Shown here: in pieces, positions 46,253 through 59,399 of the stretch
Numbering within the stretch: position 1 is the stretch's first letter
Layout: every line of letters starts with the position of its first letter
Source: Dreissena polymorpha
Taxonomy: Eukaryota > Mollusca > Bivalvia > Myida > Dreissenidae
Reading direction: 5' to 3'
Length of the DNA stretch: 64,000 nt
NCBI RefSeq assembly: GCF_020536995.1
Contig: NC_068364.1
Location: forward strand, 52,315,913-52,379,912
Notes under the pieces: generated by a model
Seen by the model: the letters and a program-made list of their open reading frames with translations, nothing else
What the model was told of the DNA's origin: nothing
Database searches by the model: none
Translations under genes and position numbers: made by a program

Positions 46253-46955
46253 TTAATTGGTTAACTGATAGAAGTGCTGAATGAAATACGTGTTAAAACG
46301 GCAAACCACCAAACACAACAAATAATAAAATAAATAGGGATCATCTGTAACAATCTTAAGTACTACCTTAAAACTTGTATCCAGGTAAAAAGTTATGTGC
46401 AGGCACTGAAATAATTGTCACCCTTCTAGAAATTCCATTATAACACAGTTTACAATTTATTTCATGAATCAGAAAGCCTTTTTGATCAGAGATGCTTTTT
46501 GTTGTAGAAGTTGCTATTTTCATTTTGAAATGTATAAGGTTTCGGAAATGCTGAATATAATAATGGAATAAATATTAAGTATGCTATTGTAGCTTTGCAT
46601 GAATTGATATAAGAAAAAAGAATGGTTCAATATTAATTCACAAAATAAGTTAATGATATCTGAGCGATGAATATGGTAATTCTATTCAAACAATTCTTAA
46701 AAAAAACATTTTACTTTAATAGGTTATTACGCATCTACAAAGAATATCAAACCGTTTGAACATAAATCTATTCCATGCTACTGTATAAACTAAAACACAT
46801 CCATTCAATTAAATATCCTAATAAAATTAAGACCAATATTCACACCTGACCATACACGCTGATCAGAACTCAGTAAAGTGAAACATGCCACAGTCAAAAG
46901 TCAATCATTCACAAATGGGGCACCATTCAGTGTTACAGCACTTATCAGATTATTA
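46253..46955. other. No gene seen
   Basis: AT-rich. No domain, repeat family or splice structure recognised. Confidence 0.5.
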
Positions 46956-46959
46956 TGTC

Positions 46960-47235
46960 CCCAAGTTGTCTCCCAGTCTATACTGCGGGAAATATTGTTT
47001 GTGCCCTGTATATTTGTTGGTTTGTTGGTTTATTTGCGTCAAGCTTTAACATTGACCATTACTTTTGCAATATTGAAGATAGCAACTTGATATTTGGCAT
47101 GCATGTGTATCTCATTGAGCTGCACATTTTGAATGGTGAAAGGTCAAGATCAGTGTCATCCTTCAAGGTCAATTGTCAAATAAACGGGGATACATACATG
47201 TATTCTATCTGTACATACTTAAGCACACCTATGTT
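46960..47235. repeat. Interspersed repeat, related to 32706-32970
   Basis: It shares 'AACTTGATATTTGGCATGCA', 'GAGCTGCAC' and 'TCATCCTTCAAGGTCAA' with the recombinase-intron repeat. The outer parts differ. Confidence 0.55.
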
Positions 47236-48168
47236 ATGCACAGGGTGAGCTTTTGGGACATCCTCTTGTCTTTTGAGAATCGTCAGTTTTCGTTTTCAGT
47301 CGACTGTTAGATTTTGATTAAAAATATAAAGTCTCTATACTCTCAAAGGCCAGGGTTTTATTTTGTGTGCAATATAATATAGTTGTCGTTTATTAACTTT
47401 ATGTGAATCATACCCTGAGGTAAAAACTAGCTAGGTCCCAGGGGTCACTTTTTTACACCTTTATGGTAAATAACTTTAAAATTTGGTGTGTAACCTCATA
47501 AAATTTACCCGCACTTAATTTGCTAACCCCAAGGGGTCACGTGGTTTACATAGAGTTCTAAAGTAGATAACCTAAATGGATTTGTTCACAGTATGATATA
47601 AGTAATTGAATACCGAAAATATGACACCAGTTAAAACAACAACTTAAGGAATTCTTTTTAAAGCCTTGTGGTTGTCATAAAGGGCACTGACACTATTGAA
47701 ACCAGAGATCCTGTTTAATATTAAGCAATGAATATCCATACTTGGTTGTCAAATCAGACACTTACCTATATATCTCACGATGTCTGTTAACAATGACAAA
47801 GACCGAGTCAAAATACATTTTGAAAGAAACCAAAGCTAACATAAGTTTCGCGTATTCAATCCATAAAAACGAATTGCAAATACTTCACATGACAAGGAAG
47901 GACTTGTACTAATAATACATGGTTATCAACTCCCACATCACAATAGACCATTGTACTGAAACGTATATGTGGTCACGTTGATCAAAACTTATGTCAGCAA
48001 CAATTCACTACCATTAACTGGAAGTACACCTTAAAGTAATAAAACTTTCAAGTTTCTCACATGTTTGTTTACAAATTATTTTACACTGCATTTTAAACAA
48101 AAATATCCGGTAAATGACCTTTAAATATTGATTACCATGTTGCACCAATTTTAGGTTTATGATTGCAG

Positions 48169-48258
48169 GTTCGTTGTTTTCTGAATTGAGCTTGGTGGAG
48201 ATTAAGAAGGCGTCCGCGGCGCCGAGAGAGAGTGTTTTTACCGTGGTGTGCTTAATTG
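48169..48258 (+). CDS. Orphan internal exon, unknown protein
   Basis: 90 bp with both borders: acceptor TTATGATTGCAG before it and donor GTAAAT after it. Phase is symmetrical (enters with two bases, leaves with one). The open frame gives 29 residues with 'SELSLVEIKKASAAP' and 'ESVFTVVCLI'. GC content is far above the neighbours, including 'GTCCGCGGCGCCGAGAG'. I do not recognise the family and found no partner exon in the window. The rest of 47240-48168 holds nothing I can name. Confidence 0.4.
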
Positions 48259-51200
48259 GTAAATGACAATTTTTTTTACACAGCCTGACTGTGAATTGTA
48301 TTTTTTAAGCTTTACCACCAACATGCAGTGAGAAAATGGGATTTGATGAACTTAGTTTTCATAATTTGGATGTAAATAACTGATTTTAAAAAAGAGAAGT
48401 AATTCAAATATTTTAAAATGGCTATTTTTAGCTTGAATCTGACAAAAGCGTTAACAGTGATTTGGCTGTCGAACATCCAGTTTGTTATTATTTTATCATG
48501 TTTCTCTTACTGTTACATGTTATTATAGTGTTACTCATGTTCTTAGTGTCTTATGTATGCTAAAACAGTTGTACTTAAATAAAAAAAGGAGCAAACTAGA
48601 CAAAAATATAGGAAATTGGCTCCCCAAGGGCTGAAAAATCAACTATTTTTCTCAAAAATTAGGTCCAGACATGTTGGAAAAGGTATCTGCTGTGTAAGTA
48701 AGATGTATATAAGCATGAGCACAGTGTTTAAAAAGGTTTGAACGGTGTCCAAAAGGTTCCAGGAGACATTTAAAGTGTGTTTCTCTCAGAACTCTGAAAG
48801 CATGTGTTATCAGGGAAATAGGAGTTAAGTGTGCACTTTGGTTTAAGTGTTTGATGTTAAGAAAGACAGTCTTTTTTGCAGTACAGTTGAGTGAAAACAG
48901 TCTATTTTGTCGGGAATAGTCTAAAATACTAGAAAAAGATGCTTTTGCAGTAATGAAAAAGAATAATTGGTGTCCTTAAGGTAGCACAACACCATAGGAA
49001 TAAGACTATTCAAATTGGCCACACGGTGAAACAGTGAAATATTGGGAAAGGGTAGATTTCAATGTCAAATTTGAGGGAAATATGTCTTTTTGTACCCATA
49101 AATTGCATTAAATCCTAAGAATATGACCATTTTCAAATGCAAAACTGTGGGGTCATGACCTCTTCACATACTTTTGTTCTTTGTTACTCAAGAAGGACAA
49201 CTGCGGTAGGCATATTGTATTTTGGATTAGTTGTAAAATGAAATCGCTAGTAGGGTTACGCTGTGAATTATTGCACGCAAACCACGAGGTATTTATTCAT
49301 GGTTTGATGGGTTGTGCTATGTTTTGCGTGTAAACATATCATTCCAAAAGCAGGCTATCAAAACATTTCATTCGTCCCCAGCCACTTTCGTACATGTCTC
49401 AAAGTTGATTTTGAAGCCCCTGTTTGCAGCCTTGCCATTCTTTAATTTTTGTCAATAGTATCACCTGTACAGGTTTCATATGCTATTTTGTTTTATCTTA
49501 AATGTAAGTTTCAGACTACTTGCAAGCAGTGAATGTGTTTTTAACTTTGTACATTAAGTTCAACGAAGCACATTTGTAATTAACAAATTATTATGCGTCT
49601 TGTTACATCCCTTTCTTCAAAAACAAGTCCACCAATTACCAAACCATGTTATAACATTTTGTATATGAATACCTCGTTATCTGATATAATGGAAAGCTTT
49701 TTTGTTTTATTGTTCATAGAAACATGTCTATCAAATGATCTTTGTTTTTTGTTTACATCGGTTATTTGTCGACTGGGTTGTTATGCACACGCCACTTATT
49801 AAATTTTATACAATTATAATAATGAGTTTGCGAGCAGCGTGGAAAGTTCTTCCTGCATGGTTACAACTACCAACATATTCTGTATAAGACCTATGCTTGC
49901 TATGACTTGTGGGTGTTTTTCAGCAATTTGATTTGTGTCATTGAAGGGGGACTTTTGCAGTACCACAAGGCTGTGTTGAGTTCAACAGAGCCTTGATTTT
50001 CGTCTGCAGTGAACTTTAAAATGGCGAGGAAACCAAGTTAAACGTACAGATACAATGTATATGCATCCATAGCATACTTCGATCACCTATTGCCTGTTAC
50101 AATCTCAGGACCAGTACTTTCAGTGGAACGACAGAGGTACGCATATAACATACGGGAGTTTTTCAGGTCACATTCCTCAAAACAATTCTACATGCCTATT
50201 GCCTATGTTGAAAGGCCTGGTAAAGCATGAACAAGAGTAATATACATTCAAGTTGGGGTTAAATTACATGTTTGTTATTGGATCTATTACAAGCAAGCAC
50301 TGTTTAACATCCTTTCACACTTGTATTTACATAGAACAAAGTATTTTTTTCAAGATTTTGTATTTCAAATATGCCTGAATGTGCTGAAAATTAAGCTAAG
50401 TATTTCACTACCCATGACTTGAAAAATGTGTTTCTTTCGGCTTGATTTTGTTTATAATAATGTATTCAATCCTGTTTCAACTGTAAACAAACATACTCAC
50501 CATACTCAGCATTGGTTTGAAAATACATGCTGATGTGCGTTACGCGTATTCACTCATTCCCGTATATACTGGTGCACTATGATATTATATTGTTATAACG
50601 TTTATTTCACGTGCATACTGTTTTCGTTTTCGTCGACCTCATATTCCTAACTCCTATAACTTTGATTTAATTCCATGCCTTTAAATGCTAGTTAAACATA
50701 TTTGTATATACGTTTACTATGTTAATAATGGCAATGTTACCTGTGTTGATCGCTAAAGAAGTGTGCGATATGGTATTGTTCTATACACACATAGTATGCT
50801 TATTTAAGTTTATTTAACTTTTGTGAACTTTTGACTGATTATTTGTTCCGCTCTTCGTGTATTTTTAGGAAATAAAGTTATATATACGTTTTTACGATAT
50901 TCTGAACAATAGCGCAGTATGTTTTTATTTCTTAAATACCTTGTTACTATTAAAGTATGTTATATTTTCAATTTATATTGACTTCAAAGTATATGAATCA
51001 ATAAGATTTTAATTGCATTTTGAAAAAATATACTTCTCAGTATTTTATTTGTATATATGTATCGTATAATTCATGATCATTCCAAAACCAAACTTATGTA
51101 TTGTGATTCATTAATTTATTGGTTTTCATGAAAAAATTATATTCACTTTTAATTGATATGCATATGAAATGGTGTTTCATGTTTATAATGTGATGTTAAC

Positions 51201-52779
51201 AAATTAAGTTTGATGTTAACAAAGGTGAAGCATTTTTTATTTTGAAGTGTCAATATTTCATATTTAACAAGTTTGTTTAAAAGCGAAGGCAATCAACGAT
51301 AGTAAGCCTTAGTGTTGTGGTCACACAGTCTATGTCCATAAAACATGCTGTAAAATTATTATCGATTTGATATTCGTGTGATTTATTTGATTAATTTATT
51401 TTTTTAGATGAAAAAGTATCAAGTCTACATATGTGATTTTTGTGTTTGGTAATTTAAATAAAAATGTTAAACTGAAACACATACATGTTTAATTATATTC
51501 CCATGGAAAACATGTTTTAAAAGTGTATCAGAGGACTAAATTGAAATACAATAATGCTGCTGTTGTTGTTCATTGTTAATTTACTTGTGTGTGTCTAACC
51601 TAAGTGTTTTGGTACGATATTTTCAAATTAAGGTCATTTTGTACTGTGTAGTATTATGTTATGTTAATATTAAGAAAACACACACTTATGTAAGTCTGTT
51701 CTTGCATTTTGTTTCTTAAAAAAAAGTGAAAATGAAGTATATATAAAAAATGAAAATTATATGTTTAAGTCATAATACATATTTCCCCAGCCACTGCAAC
51801 AAATTAATAACCTCCAATTTTTTGTATGAAGATTAATAGTTAAAAAACGGACATTTGATATCAAAGAGAAGCGATCTTAAAAAACAATGTGTGTTATGTC
51901 CAAAGACAGCGCTTTGTTAAGTCCTCACACATAGAATAAAAAAAAATCAATTTTACCATGTGTGTGTTTGCAGCGAGATTTTACATTCGACATGACTATA
52001 TCGTAACATTAAAAAATTGTAAATGATTTTCCTGTAATAGCAAACACAAGTCCAGATAAAAACAGTTAGAATTACTATAATACAACATGTAATATCAAGT
52101 CGCTTAATTCTATATCTTTAATCAGACTGAAATAATAGAGAATTTCCACTATGCTGTTCAAATGAAAATATAGGAAATCCGGTGTTCACAGTGTTAGATC
52201 CTTTTCCTTATAGAAGGGCTCGAAAAACGTACTTGTGAATGACGTCTCTAATTTACACACCATCATGGCCTCATAATGTAATTTGCGTAAGACAACACTA
52301 TTCTATTTTTTGTTTGAAACTCATAGACAGAGTAATGATTCGGTGACTTAAAATGTTGTTTTCATCACTGAAATGTATATAATACATGGGAGTAAGTGAG
52401 TATGTGAGTAAATTAGTAAATGTGTGTATCGGAAAAGAAACAAATTCAACTAGAACAAAATGAGTGTATGTTGGTTAAAGGTCGGTGTCTCATGGTCCAA
52501 AGAAGATTTAAAGACTATTGTTGGTATGATACAAATATGCTTGCTTAAATTAGTAACAATATCATACATTAATTAAATGTTAACAACATGCAATGGTCTG
52601 AGACACGTAAGTAAACGTTGGTATAAATAAACAAAACAACATGAAAAAAGAAGAAAACGAAAGATTTTGCATATACAGAAAATATCACACACAATTGACG
52701 GAACTAAATTTCATTAATAAAGGTAGGTATTGTTTGATAAAAAGGGTCTTGAGTACTTGAAACGTATTCTAAAGCGTTT
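48259..52779. other. Long AT-rich stretch without a recognisable gene
   Basis: Only short frames, without domains or convincing splice borders. It could be intron of a gene that uses the exon at 48169-48258. Confidence 0.5.
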
Positions 52780-53139
52780 ATGCACAAACGAATTTTATTT
52801 ATACCAATTTATTATATGATGACCTTTGATAATGAGATAGTTTCATATTTGCCGAGAATCATAATTTTTTTTTCAATCGAGCGCCATCTTGGAATAATTA
52901 CGTATTCTTTCGTTTTCGACATGTGTGCATTGCAAAGTTCAATCGTATATATTGTCACAGAAAGTCTTGTGTCGTTCGGCGATAAATCGACACAATTGGG
53001 GAATTCCCGTCATTATATTATACCCACTGGCTTGTTTGCGGTAGACACAATCGTTGCGATTGTAGAATGTTATACGATATTTACGAAATTAGTAAATATT
53101 ATTTTGGTGAACTTGGATCATTGGAGTAAAAATCCATGA
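52780..53139 (+). CDS. Hypothetical 119-residue frame, unsure
   Basis: Met start, mostly hydrophobic, with segments that could span a membrane ('YLPRIIIFFSIERHLGIIT'). No family recognised. Length exceeds most chance frames here, but composition is AT-driven. A coding-like patch follows at 53220-53350 ('AIRSIPNQKNAVEEIKLSL'), also unrecognised. Confidence 0.2.
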   Translation: MHKRILFIPIYYMMTFDNEIVSYLPRIIIFFSIERHLGIITYSFVFDMCALQSSIVYIVTESLVSFGDKSTQLGNSRHYIIPTGLFAVDTIVAIVECYTIFTKLVNIILVNLDHWSKNP

Positions 53140-53359
53140 CAACGGGAAAAAATACGTCTAAAGAAATAAGCCGATTTTCGGTGGGTCTAAAAGAAGGAAA
53201 AAACCTGATATAAATCGAGTGTTTTTTAATGCAATCCGCTCTATACCCAACCAGAAGAACGCTGTGGAGGAAATCAAGCTCAGTCTGAGCGTCACAGCCA
53301 CATATATTGCCTTATATCTATGCTATCAAGCGTGGCGGCCTTTGCTTTTTTAAAGGATT

Positions 53360-54595
53360 ATGCGGCGCTTCAAAACATCGCAGCTAAAAAAGGCAAGGAT
53401 AAAACCATGCATGATCAGAGCCGATCTCACCGAGAAGACCTATAGAGACCACAGCCAAATGTCTAATGTAGTAATTACCACGCCGGGTATGCGGATACTT
53501 TGATCACAGATGGCACTTCGATAACAGAGAACAACACAAGCCACGCGCGAGCGGCGAGTTCTTCAGTTTGTTTGCATTTATGTTCTGTTCATTTCGTTTT
53601 CAAACGCAAAACATTGTTTGGTAGATTTATGGTATTGTACTTCAAATTGCGAACAAAGAAATTCACGGAAAAACGGTGGATTTTATAAAAAAAAAAGATA
53701 AAATGCCATCGATAATCATCATGAATTCGATGATCAGTACGTATTTTAACAAAATAAATAATTGGAAATAAATCGAGAACGTGCCAACTATTCCAAATAA
53801 AAGATCAATATGTCAATTAATGTTACAACATGTAACATTTTAGTTTACTTACGTATTTGAGGTAATTCAAATGTTTAAAGAGTCGGATGCCAAATGTTCA
53901 TGGACAATTCTTTTACCCATCATCTCAATGGCAATGGCACTTCTATTCCAGATTACTCGACACTTTTTACCAGATATACACACTATTTTTAGTCAATCAG
54001 AAATGCAGAATTCGTTGTGGAATACTGTTATAGTTAGCAGGCAATACAAAAAAATGTATGTACTGACGTAAATTAAAAACGAATTAACGAAACATTTTCT
54101 AATCCCTTTGAAATATAATTATGATTTTGTATAAATGTGAAAGATAAATACGAAAAAATTTCGATATGTCTGATGACTACCGTCTACATGACCATACATC
54201 TTCCAGTTTTCGAGTCACTCAACAGCTGGAGCTCTACAAAGAATACGAGCTTTAACAATTTAAAAATACATTCTTTGTAGCGAAACGGCTGATCTAAAGC
54301 AAGTATAATTATGTCCTAATTAAGGTACTAAGACCATTTACTTATATACAAGATAGCATGTCATTAAACTTCACTCTGCTAACACTGCAACTTGGAGATA
54401 AATTTCAGCAGCTATGCAAGTCCGAAATTCTATTGGAACTTTTTGGCTCAATGCCAGTAAAATAAAAAAAATATAGCAATAATGGAACAGGCGGTCGATT
54501 AAATCACACGATAGTGGTGTCAAAATTGTGCATACCCGTCTTTATTATTAATACAAACACAACACATTCTGCATATGCACTTGGATAATGCCGCC
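53360..54595. other. No gene supported
   Basis: Short frames only; nothing recognised. Confidence 0.4.
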
Positions 54596-54599
54596 GATG

Positions 54600-55240
54600 G
54601 TTCGTTGTTAGACATTAGTGTAGAAGAGGATTTGTGCACTAGCGAGCGGTTCTCGTGTGGAATTTGTGAGGCAAGTTACTAGGAAAGCCAGCTTGAAGCG
54701 CCATTTGAAGACACACGAGGATGGATGCATAAAGTGCTCAGTGTGCACTCAGTTCTTTTAGACTGATGAAGATAAAAGGAAACACATCTAGGAGAAACAT
54801 AGCCCAATCATGTGCGAAAGTTGTGGAAAAGATTTTCTGCAGTTGCAATTATATCGAATTTTAAAAAAGCACGAGGCAGGGCTTGTCAACTTGAACAACA
54901 ACTTGAAAATATTCAGACAGAATTTTAAATTTCAAGACCACCTGAACACGCACACCATATTCGTGCGAGCATTGTCGGAAGACATTCACTCGCCGGTATG
55001 CTCAAAGTGAACATGTTCTCGTTTTGCCCGAAAGAAAAAGTATTCAAGTGCCATGCATGTTAATGACATGCATGGCACTTGAATACTTTTTGTTTCGATA
55101 CAGTATACAGCCATAGGGCAAGCCTGAGGAATCACATGGTCGCGGAGCATAGCGAGCAGAGGTTCCTCTGTACTTGTGACGCGACGTATGAGTGGCCTTG
55201 TTCGACACAAAAAAGCCTCTGGTCACGTTGAGACCATTTA
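54600..55240 (+). pseudogene. Decayed C2H2 zinc-finger gene
   Basis: Successive C2H2 fingers are visible with stops and frame changes between them: 'RFSCGICEASY', 'LKRHLKTHEDGCIKCSVC', 'KRKHI', 'MCESCGKDFLQLQ', 'YSCEHCRKTFTRRYAQSEH', 'KVFKCHAC' and 'YSHRASLRNHMVAEHSEQ'. At least three in-frame stops and two frame changes occur, so it is dead. No introns are seen between fingers. A short inverted duplication (55035-55091) splits one finger right after its second Cys. Closest host family not determined. Confidence 0.75.
55035..55091. repeat. 26-bp inverted duplication in the zinc-finger pseudogene
   Basis: 55035-55060 and 55066-55091 are perfect inverted complements with a 5-bp spacer (TAATG). 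The left arm is the finger sequence for 'KVFKCHAC'; the right arm is its inverted copy. Confidence 0.92.
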
Positions 55241-55249
55241 ATGTCATCA

Positions 55250-57885
55250 TCATTTTGTTAAAGTAATGTTACATTGTATTCTTTTCTTTCCACAAATGAC
55301 GCATACAAGATTTCATAACATATCTTAATTTAAAGCAACAGTATGCGACACTTAAATTACAAGAATTGATATTTTTGTTAATGACTTTTTATTTTGATGT
55401 TTGACTTTGTCAGCTCAATATGATTTTACTGAGATAAGGTTTAAATGTTATTAAGCATGATTGTTTGTATTGTTTCTGCTTTGTTTTTTCATTTTGTTTG
55501 TTATTTTCAAAACAATATGTGACAATCATGAAGACACATGTATACCGCATTCTTAACTTTCAATCGCTTTTCTCATCAGTGTTTTCCGGTATATACATGT
55601 TAGTCTACTGTATTAATTAAGGCGCAGTTTTTATGCAAGTAGCGACAGTTTTGTACTGAATTCTTATTCACCAATTATAGTGTTACTTTACATGGGATTT
55701 TACGAAGAACAAATGTGTAGTTGCCGCTTTAAGATCCCTTTGCTCCCGTTATCTAGAGGCCTGCTATAAGTAAAATTAAACACATTCGTGTTGAACCACA
55801 TGATCCGTTGTATTATTTCCGGTTGTCACTTGAAATATATTGCTTCAGAAATAAGCATTTGAATCTTATGTAAAAATTGCACTTATAACATTAATTGTAT
55901 AAATTAATAGTAATAAGATTTTTGAAAACAAACAACACCATTGGTTATATTTCGCATGTGTATGTAATTACGTACGTTATGCATAGATTCCAAATGTGTC
56001 GCGCTTGACTATGCAAATTGATTCGTACTTCAAAATGTTTGGTAAGAATAGCAATAATATACATAAATGCATTACAGGTAGAAGATAACACTCGGTTATC
56101 AGAGTACCCAATTTGTTGAAAGTCTCTGTTATCCGAAGTATGCTATATCGGGAATCGAAGTATCCGCAACGCCATGAATCCCACCTATTAAAAATGCTCT
56201 ATCTTCGTTTATATATCATTGAATACTATCTAAATTTCAGTATTTGAAGCACAGTGATTACTCTACATGCTGCAATAGCAAACAATTTCTTGCAATATTT
56301 CTAAGTAGTTTTATTTTGTTGGCATGTTCAGTTGTTCACTGTTCACCCAGTTTATGCTGTTTTCCGACCGAACATTCTATTTTTGGGAACAAATACCATT
56401 TAACCGTGATTTGTTTCTTCCCAATAGAAAGGGATACACCATTTATCAACTCGACCATGTGCCTTGTCTCAAAAACTAATCTTTAGGAAATAACTTGAAA
56501 ACAAACTGAGGAACTTAACTATCACGCGTGGATTTTGTTGTTCTCTGTTAGCGAAGTGCCATTTGTTACCGAAGTATCCGCATTACAAGCGTGATTACAG
56601 GTCCTTCAAGTATTGCATCAATAAAATTGACTTGTCATATCAGTACTAAAATATCATTTTCATTTACCTTTTTTAATACTTGTTCGCAATGCACTTAACA
56701 TAACAATATCAAAACGAATAATAACAGATGAAACACTGCCCCAGCTCATTGCGGCCATATTATTTAATGGACCAGAACCATACCTCTCCCGGCGCAGAAA
56801 TCATTAGAAAAAGTGTTTTACGTTTCATAAATTTTGCAAAGGAGTTTTTTTTACAAACTTCGTCAATTAAAGATTATGACCTAGTTGCCTAACCCTATAT
56901 CATGAATAAGTTTCTAACTTGACCGAGATATAACACGACGAATATTCTATCCAAGGTTTATGAAGCATGTGCAATAAATGAGGCCTCTAGAATGTTCACA
57001 AGTGTGTATCTTAAAATTAAACATCGTGATAAAGTTTTAACCCCAGATGATCCAGTTTCAAACACGGCTTATATATAAGTGGCTAATATGATCTTACTAA
57101 TTTTTATAACCAATGGGAAGGAAATATGCAATGTAGACGTATGCTTTAGATTGATATAGTGACCTATTTTATTTCGCTCCACGAACCTGTTTCGCACTCG
57201 GCTAGAATATCACTGGAACAAACATTCTCTCCAAGTTTCATTGAATAAAGTGCAACGCATGTGGTCTCTAGTGAGGCAACAATCTATTTCTATAATGTAA
57301 CCTTGAGACCCAAATGTTGGTCATCACGCGTTCCAGTTTCGAAATCAGCTGAGATATCGTTAAGATTAATATCTGACCAAATTCAACAATGTCGTATGAT
57401 CTCTTACTTGCAATGCAAGGTAGCACGCCAGATTTTTTCTTAATTGTAGCAGGTTTTAAATCGCTTGGTAATTTGGTCTTAAACAAAATACAAAACATGT
57501 CATATATGGAATTAAATAAGAACACTCAAAAAAGTAAAATGATTGATACTATTGTTCCCACCAGCTGTTCTTTAATTTAAGACGTGCGACTTGTTACATA
57601 TACCAAACAAAAAATAAATCAAGCGAATAACAAGTGATTTATTGCCATTTAATTTGAAAGCACATCAATTTACTTTTAAAATATATCGTAAGACCACCAC
57701 TGATTGTAGCTATCAAACTGTGTTTAAGTCGGAGAGCAATCCAAGTGTAATATGGCAAGCTTGTAGATATTTTTGCAACTTCAATCTGTTTTATATATAT
57801 ATATTTTTTTCAGGTCGAATGTTTCGGTAACATTAAAGTAAATTGAGAAATCGAACAGTTTAAAGCTTAAAGTCAAATTATAACT
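55250..57885. other. No gene; diverged 'GACCTAG...CCAAGTTTCA' repeat near 56870-57340
   Basis: Two loose copies of a bivalve repeat ('GACCTAGTTGCCTAACC', 'CCAAGGTTTATGAAG', 'CCTCTAGAATGTTCACAAG'; then 'CCAAGTTTCATTGAA', 'GGTCTCTAGTGAGGCAACAA') occur about 300 bp apart. The rest is AT-rich with short unrecognised frames. Confidence 0.45.
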
Positions 57886-57983
57886 AGGAGTGGCGCGGCA
57901 GAGGCCGACGCGTATCCCCACGCCGCATAGCTGTTATATTAAAGGCAATTTTGGGTGGGCAAGGCCTATGTTGGTGGGGCCAC

Positions 57984-58103
57984 GGGGTGGGTAATGTGGA
58001 CATGGATGGTCGAGATAGACCGTGTTGTCATAAGAGATGTTCAGTATTAATTTGAAGTCAATTGGTGAATAAGTGAAGAAGTTATGTTTAAACAAAATTT
58101 TGG
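57984..58103 (+). repeat. Direct repeat left of the minisatellite
   Basis: Starts GGGGTGGGTAATGTGGACAT. It matches 58901-58999 except for about 20 extra bases and a few changes. Confidence 0.85.
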
Positions 58104-58815
58104 GTACGAAACAAAAATTGGGTATGAATATTTTGGGTACGAAAAAATTATGCAAAAAAAATTATTTTGGTACGAAAATAATTTGGGTAAGAAAAACATT
58201 TTGGGTATGAAAAAAAATTGGGAAGGAAAAAAATATTGGGTACGAAAAAAATGTGGGTACGAAAAAAAATTGGGTACGAACAAATTTGGGTTGGAAAAAA
58301 AATTTGAGTACAAAAAAAAATTAGAACGAAAAAAATTTGAGTAGGAAAAAATTTGGAAACGAAAAAAAATTTGGGTACAAAAAATTTTTGGGTACGAAAA
58401 AAAATTTGGGTACGAAAAATTGTGGGTACGAACAAAAAATGTGTACGAAAAAATATTTGGGTAAGAAAAACAATTTGGGTGCGAAAACAAATTTGGGTAC
58501 GAACAAATTGGGTACGAAAAAAAAATGGGTACGAAAATTTTTGGGTACGAACAAAAATTGGTACGAATAAAAATTGAGTACGAACAATTTTGGGTACGAA
58601 AAAAAATTTGGGTAAGAAAAACAATTTTGGTGCGAAAAAAATTTGGGTACGAAAAAATTGGGTACGAAAAAAAAATTGGGTACGAAAAATTTTGGGTACG
58701 AAAAAAAATTGGGTACGAACAAAAATTGGGTACGCAAAAAAAATTTTATACGAACAATTTTGGGTACGAACAAAAAATGTGTACGAAAAACTTTGGGTAC
58801 GAAAAAAAAATGGGG
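58081..58815. repeat. GGGTACGAAAAAAATT minisatellite, about 45 units
   Basis: Units of 14-18 bp, 'GGGTACGAAAAAAATT' with variable A and T runs. Long frames in several registers on both strands are translation artefacts. Confidence 0.92.
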
Positions 58816-58900
58816 GTACTGGGAAGTAGTACTCGTGGACCTCTAAATAAATTTGAAAGAGGACGGGAACCAAACTGCCTTTACCTTTATCAATGGCCCT

Positions 58901-58999
58901 GGGGTGGGTAATGTGGACATGGATGGTCGAGATGTTCAGTATTAATTTGAAGTCAATTGATGAATAAATGAAGAAGATATGTTAAAACAAAATTTTTGG
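58901..58999 (+). repeat. Direct repeat right of the minisatellite
   Basis: Second copy of the 57984-58103 sequence, ending in 'AAACAAAATTTTTGG', which itself resembles one minisatellite unit. Confidence 0.85.
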
Positions 59000-59010
59000 T
59001 GGGCGTGGTC

Positions 59011-59326
59011 GGCCAATATCTCCTCCTACACTATAAGCACTAAAACCTTGAACTTACACACATGGTAGCTATGAGCATATGTGCGACGGTTCATTTTTTG
59101 GAATTTGAATCTGACCCTTCGATCAAAAGTTATTAGATTCATGTGCGTCGCATGTTGTTAGTAAAATGCGTGTTTTTACCCATTTTTCCCATTTATCTAC
59201 CCATAACTTTTGACCCAGGGGTCAGATCAACATTCCGTCGCCGTCACCGTCGCACATATGCTCATAGATACCATGTGTGTAAGTTTCAAGGTTCTAGTGC
59301 TAATAGTGTAGGAGGAAATAGTGGCC
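59011..59326. repeat. Foldback with ~80-bp inverted arms
   Basis: Arms 59011-59089 and 59247-59326 pair with about six mismatches (outer GGCCA / TGGCC; inner ATATGTGCGACGG / CCGTCGCACATAT). Confidence 0.85.
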
Positions 59327-59399
59327 GAACGGACGGACAGAAAGATGGAGACCAATACAATATCCCCACGCTTTTAAAAAGCGTGGGGATAAATACATA

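Larger units (their letters stand above)
57888..59393. mobile_element. Compound repeat ending in a GCGTGGGGAT hairpin
   Basis: A 1.5-kb unit holds, in order, 'GTATCCCCACGCC' near its left end, a ~105-bp direct repeat, a long minisatellite, the direct repeat again, a foldback (59011-59326), a 'GGACGGACAG' word and a terminal hairpin (59361-59391). The 'TATCCCCACG' word at both ends and the hairpin suggest one mobile unit. A Helitron-like 3' hairpin is possible but not shown. Confidence 0.5.

Noticed and set aside
53220-53480. Coding-like patch with 'AIRSIPNQKNAVEEIKLSL'
   Set aside because: No family recognised, and stops follow soon. Too little evidence for a gene call.
58047-58911. Long open frames on both strands rich in FVPKFF or KKLGTK
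   Set aside because: They are read-throughs of the GGGTACGAAAAAAATT minisatellite in several registers, with no domain or start context.
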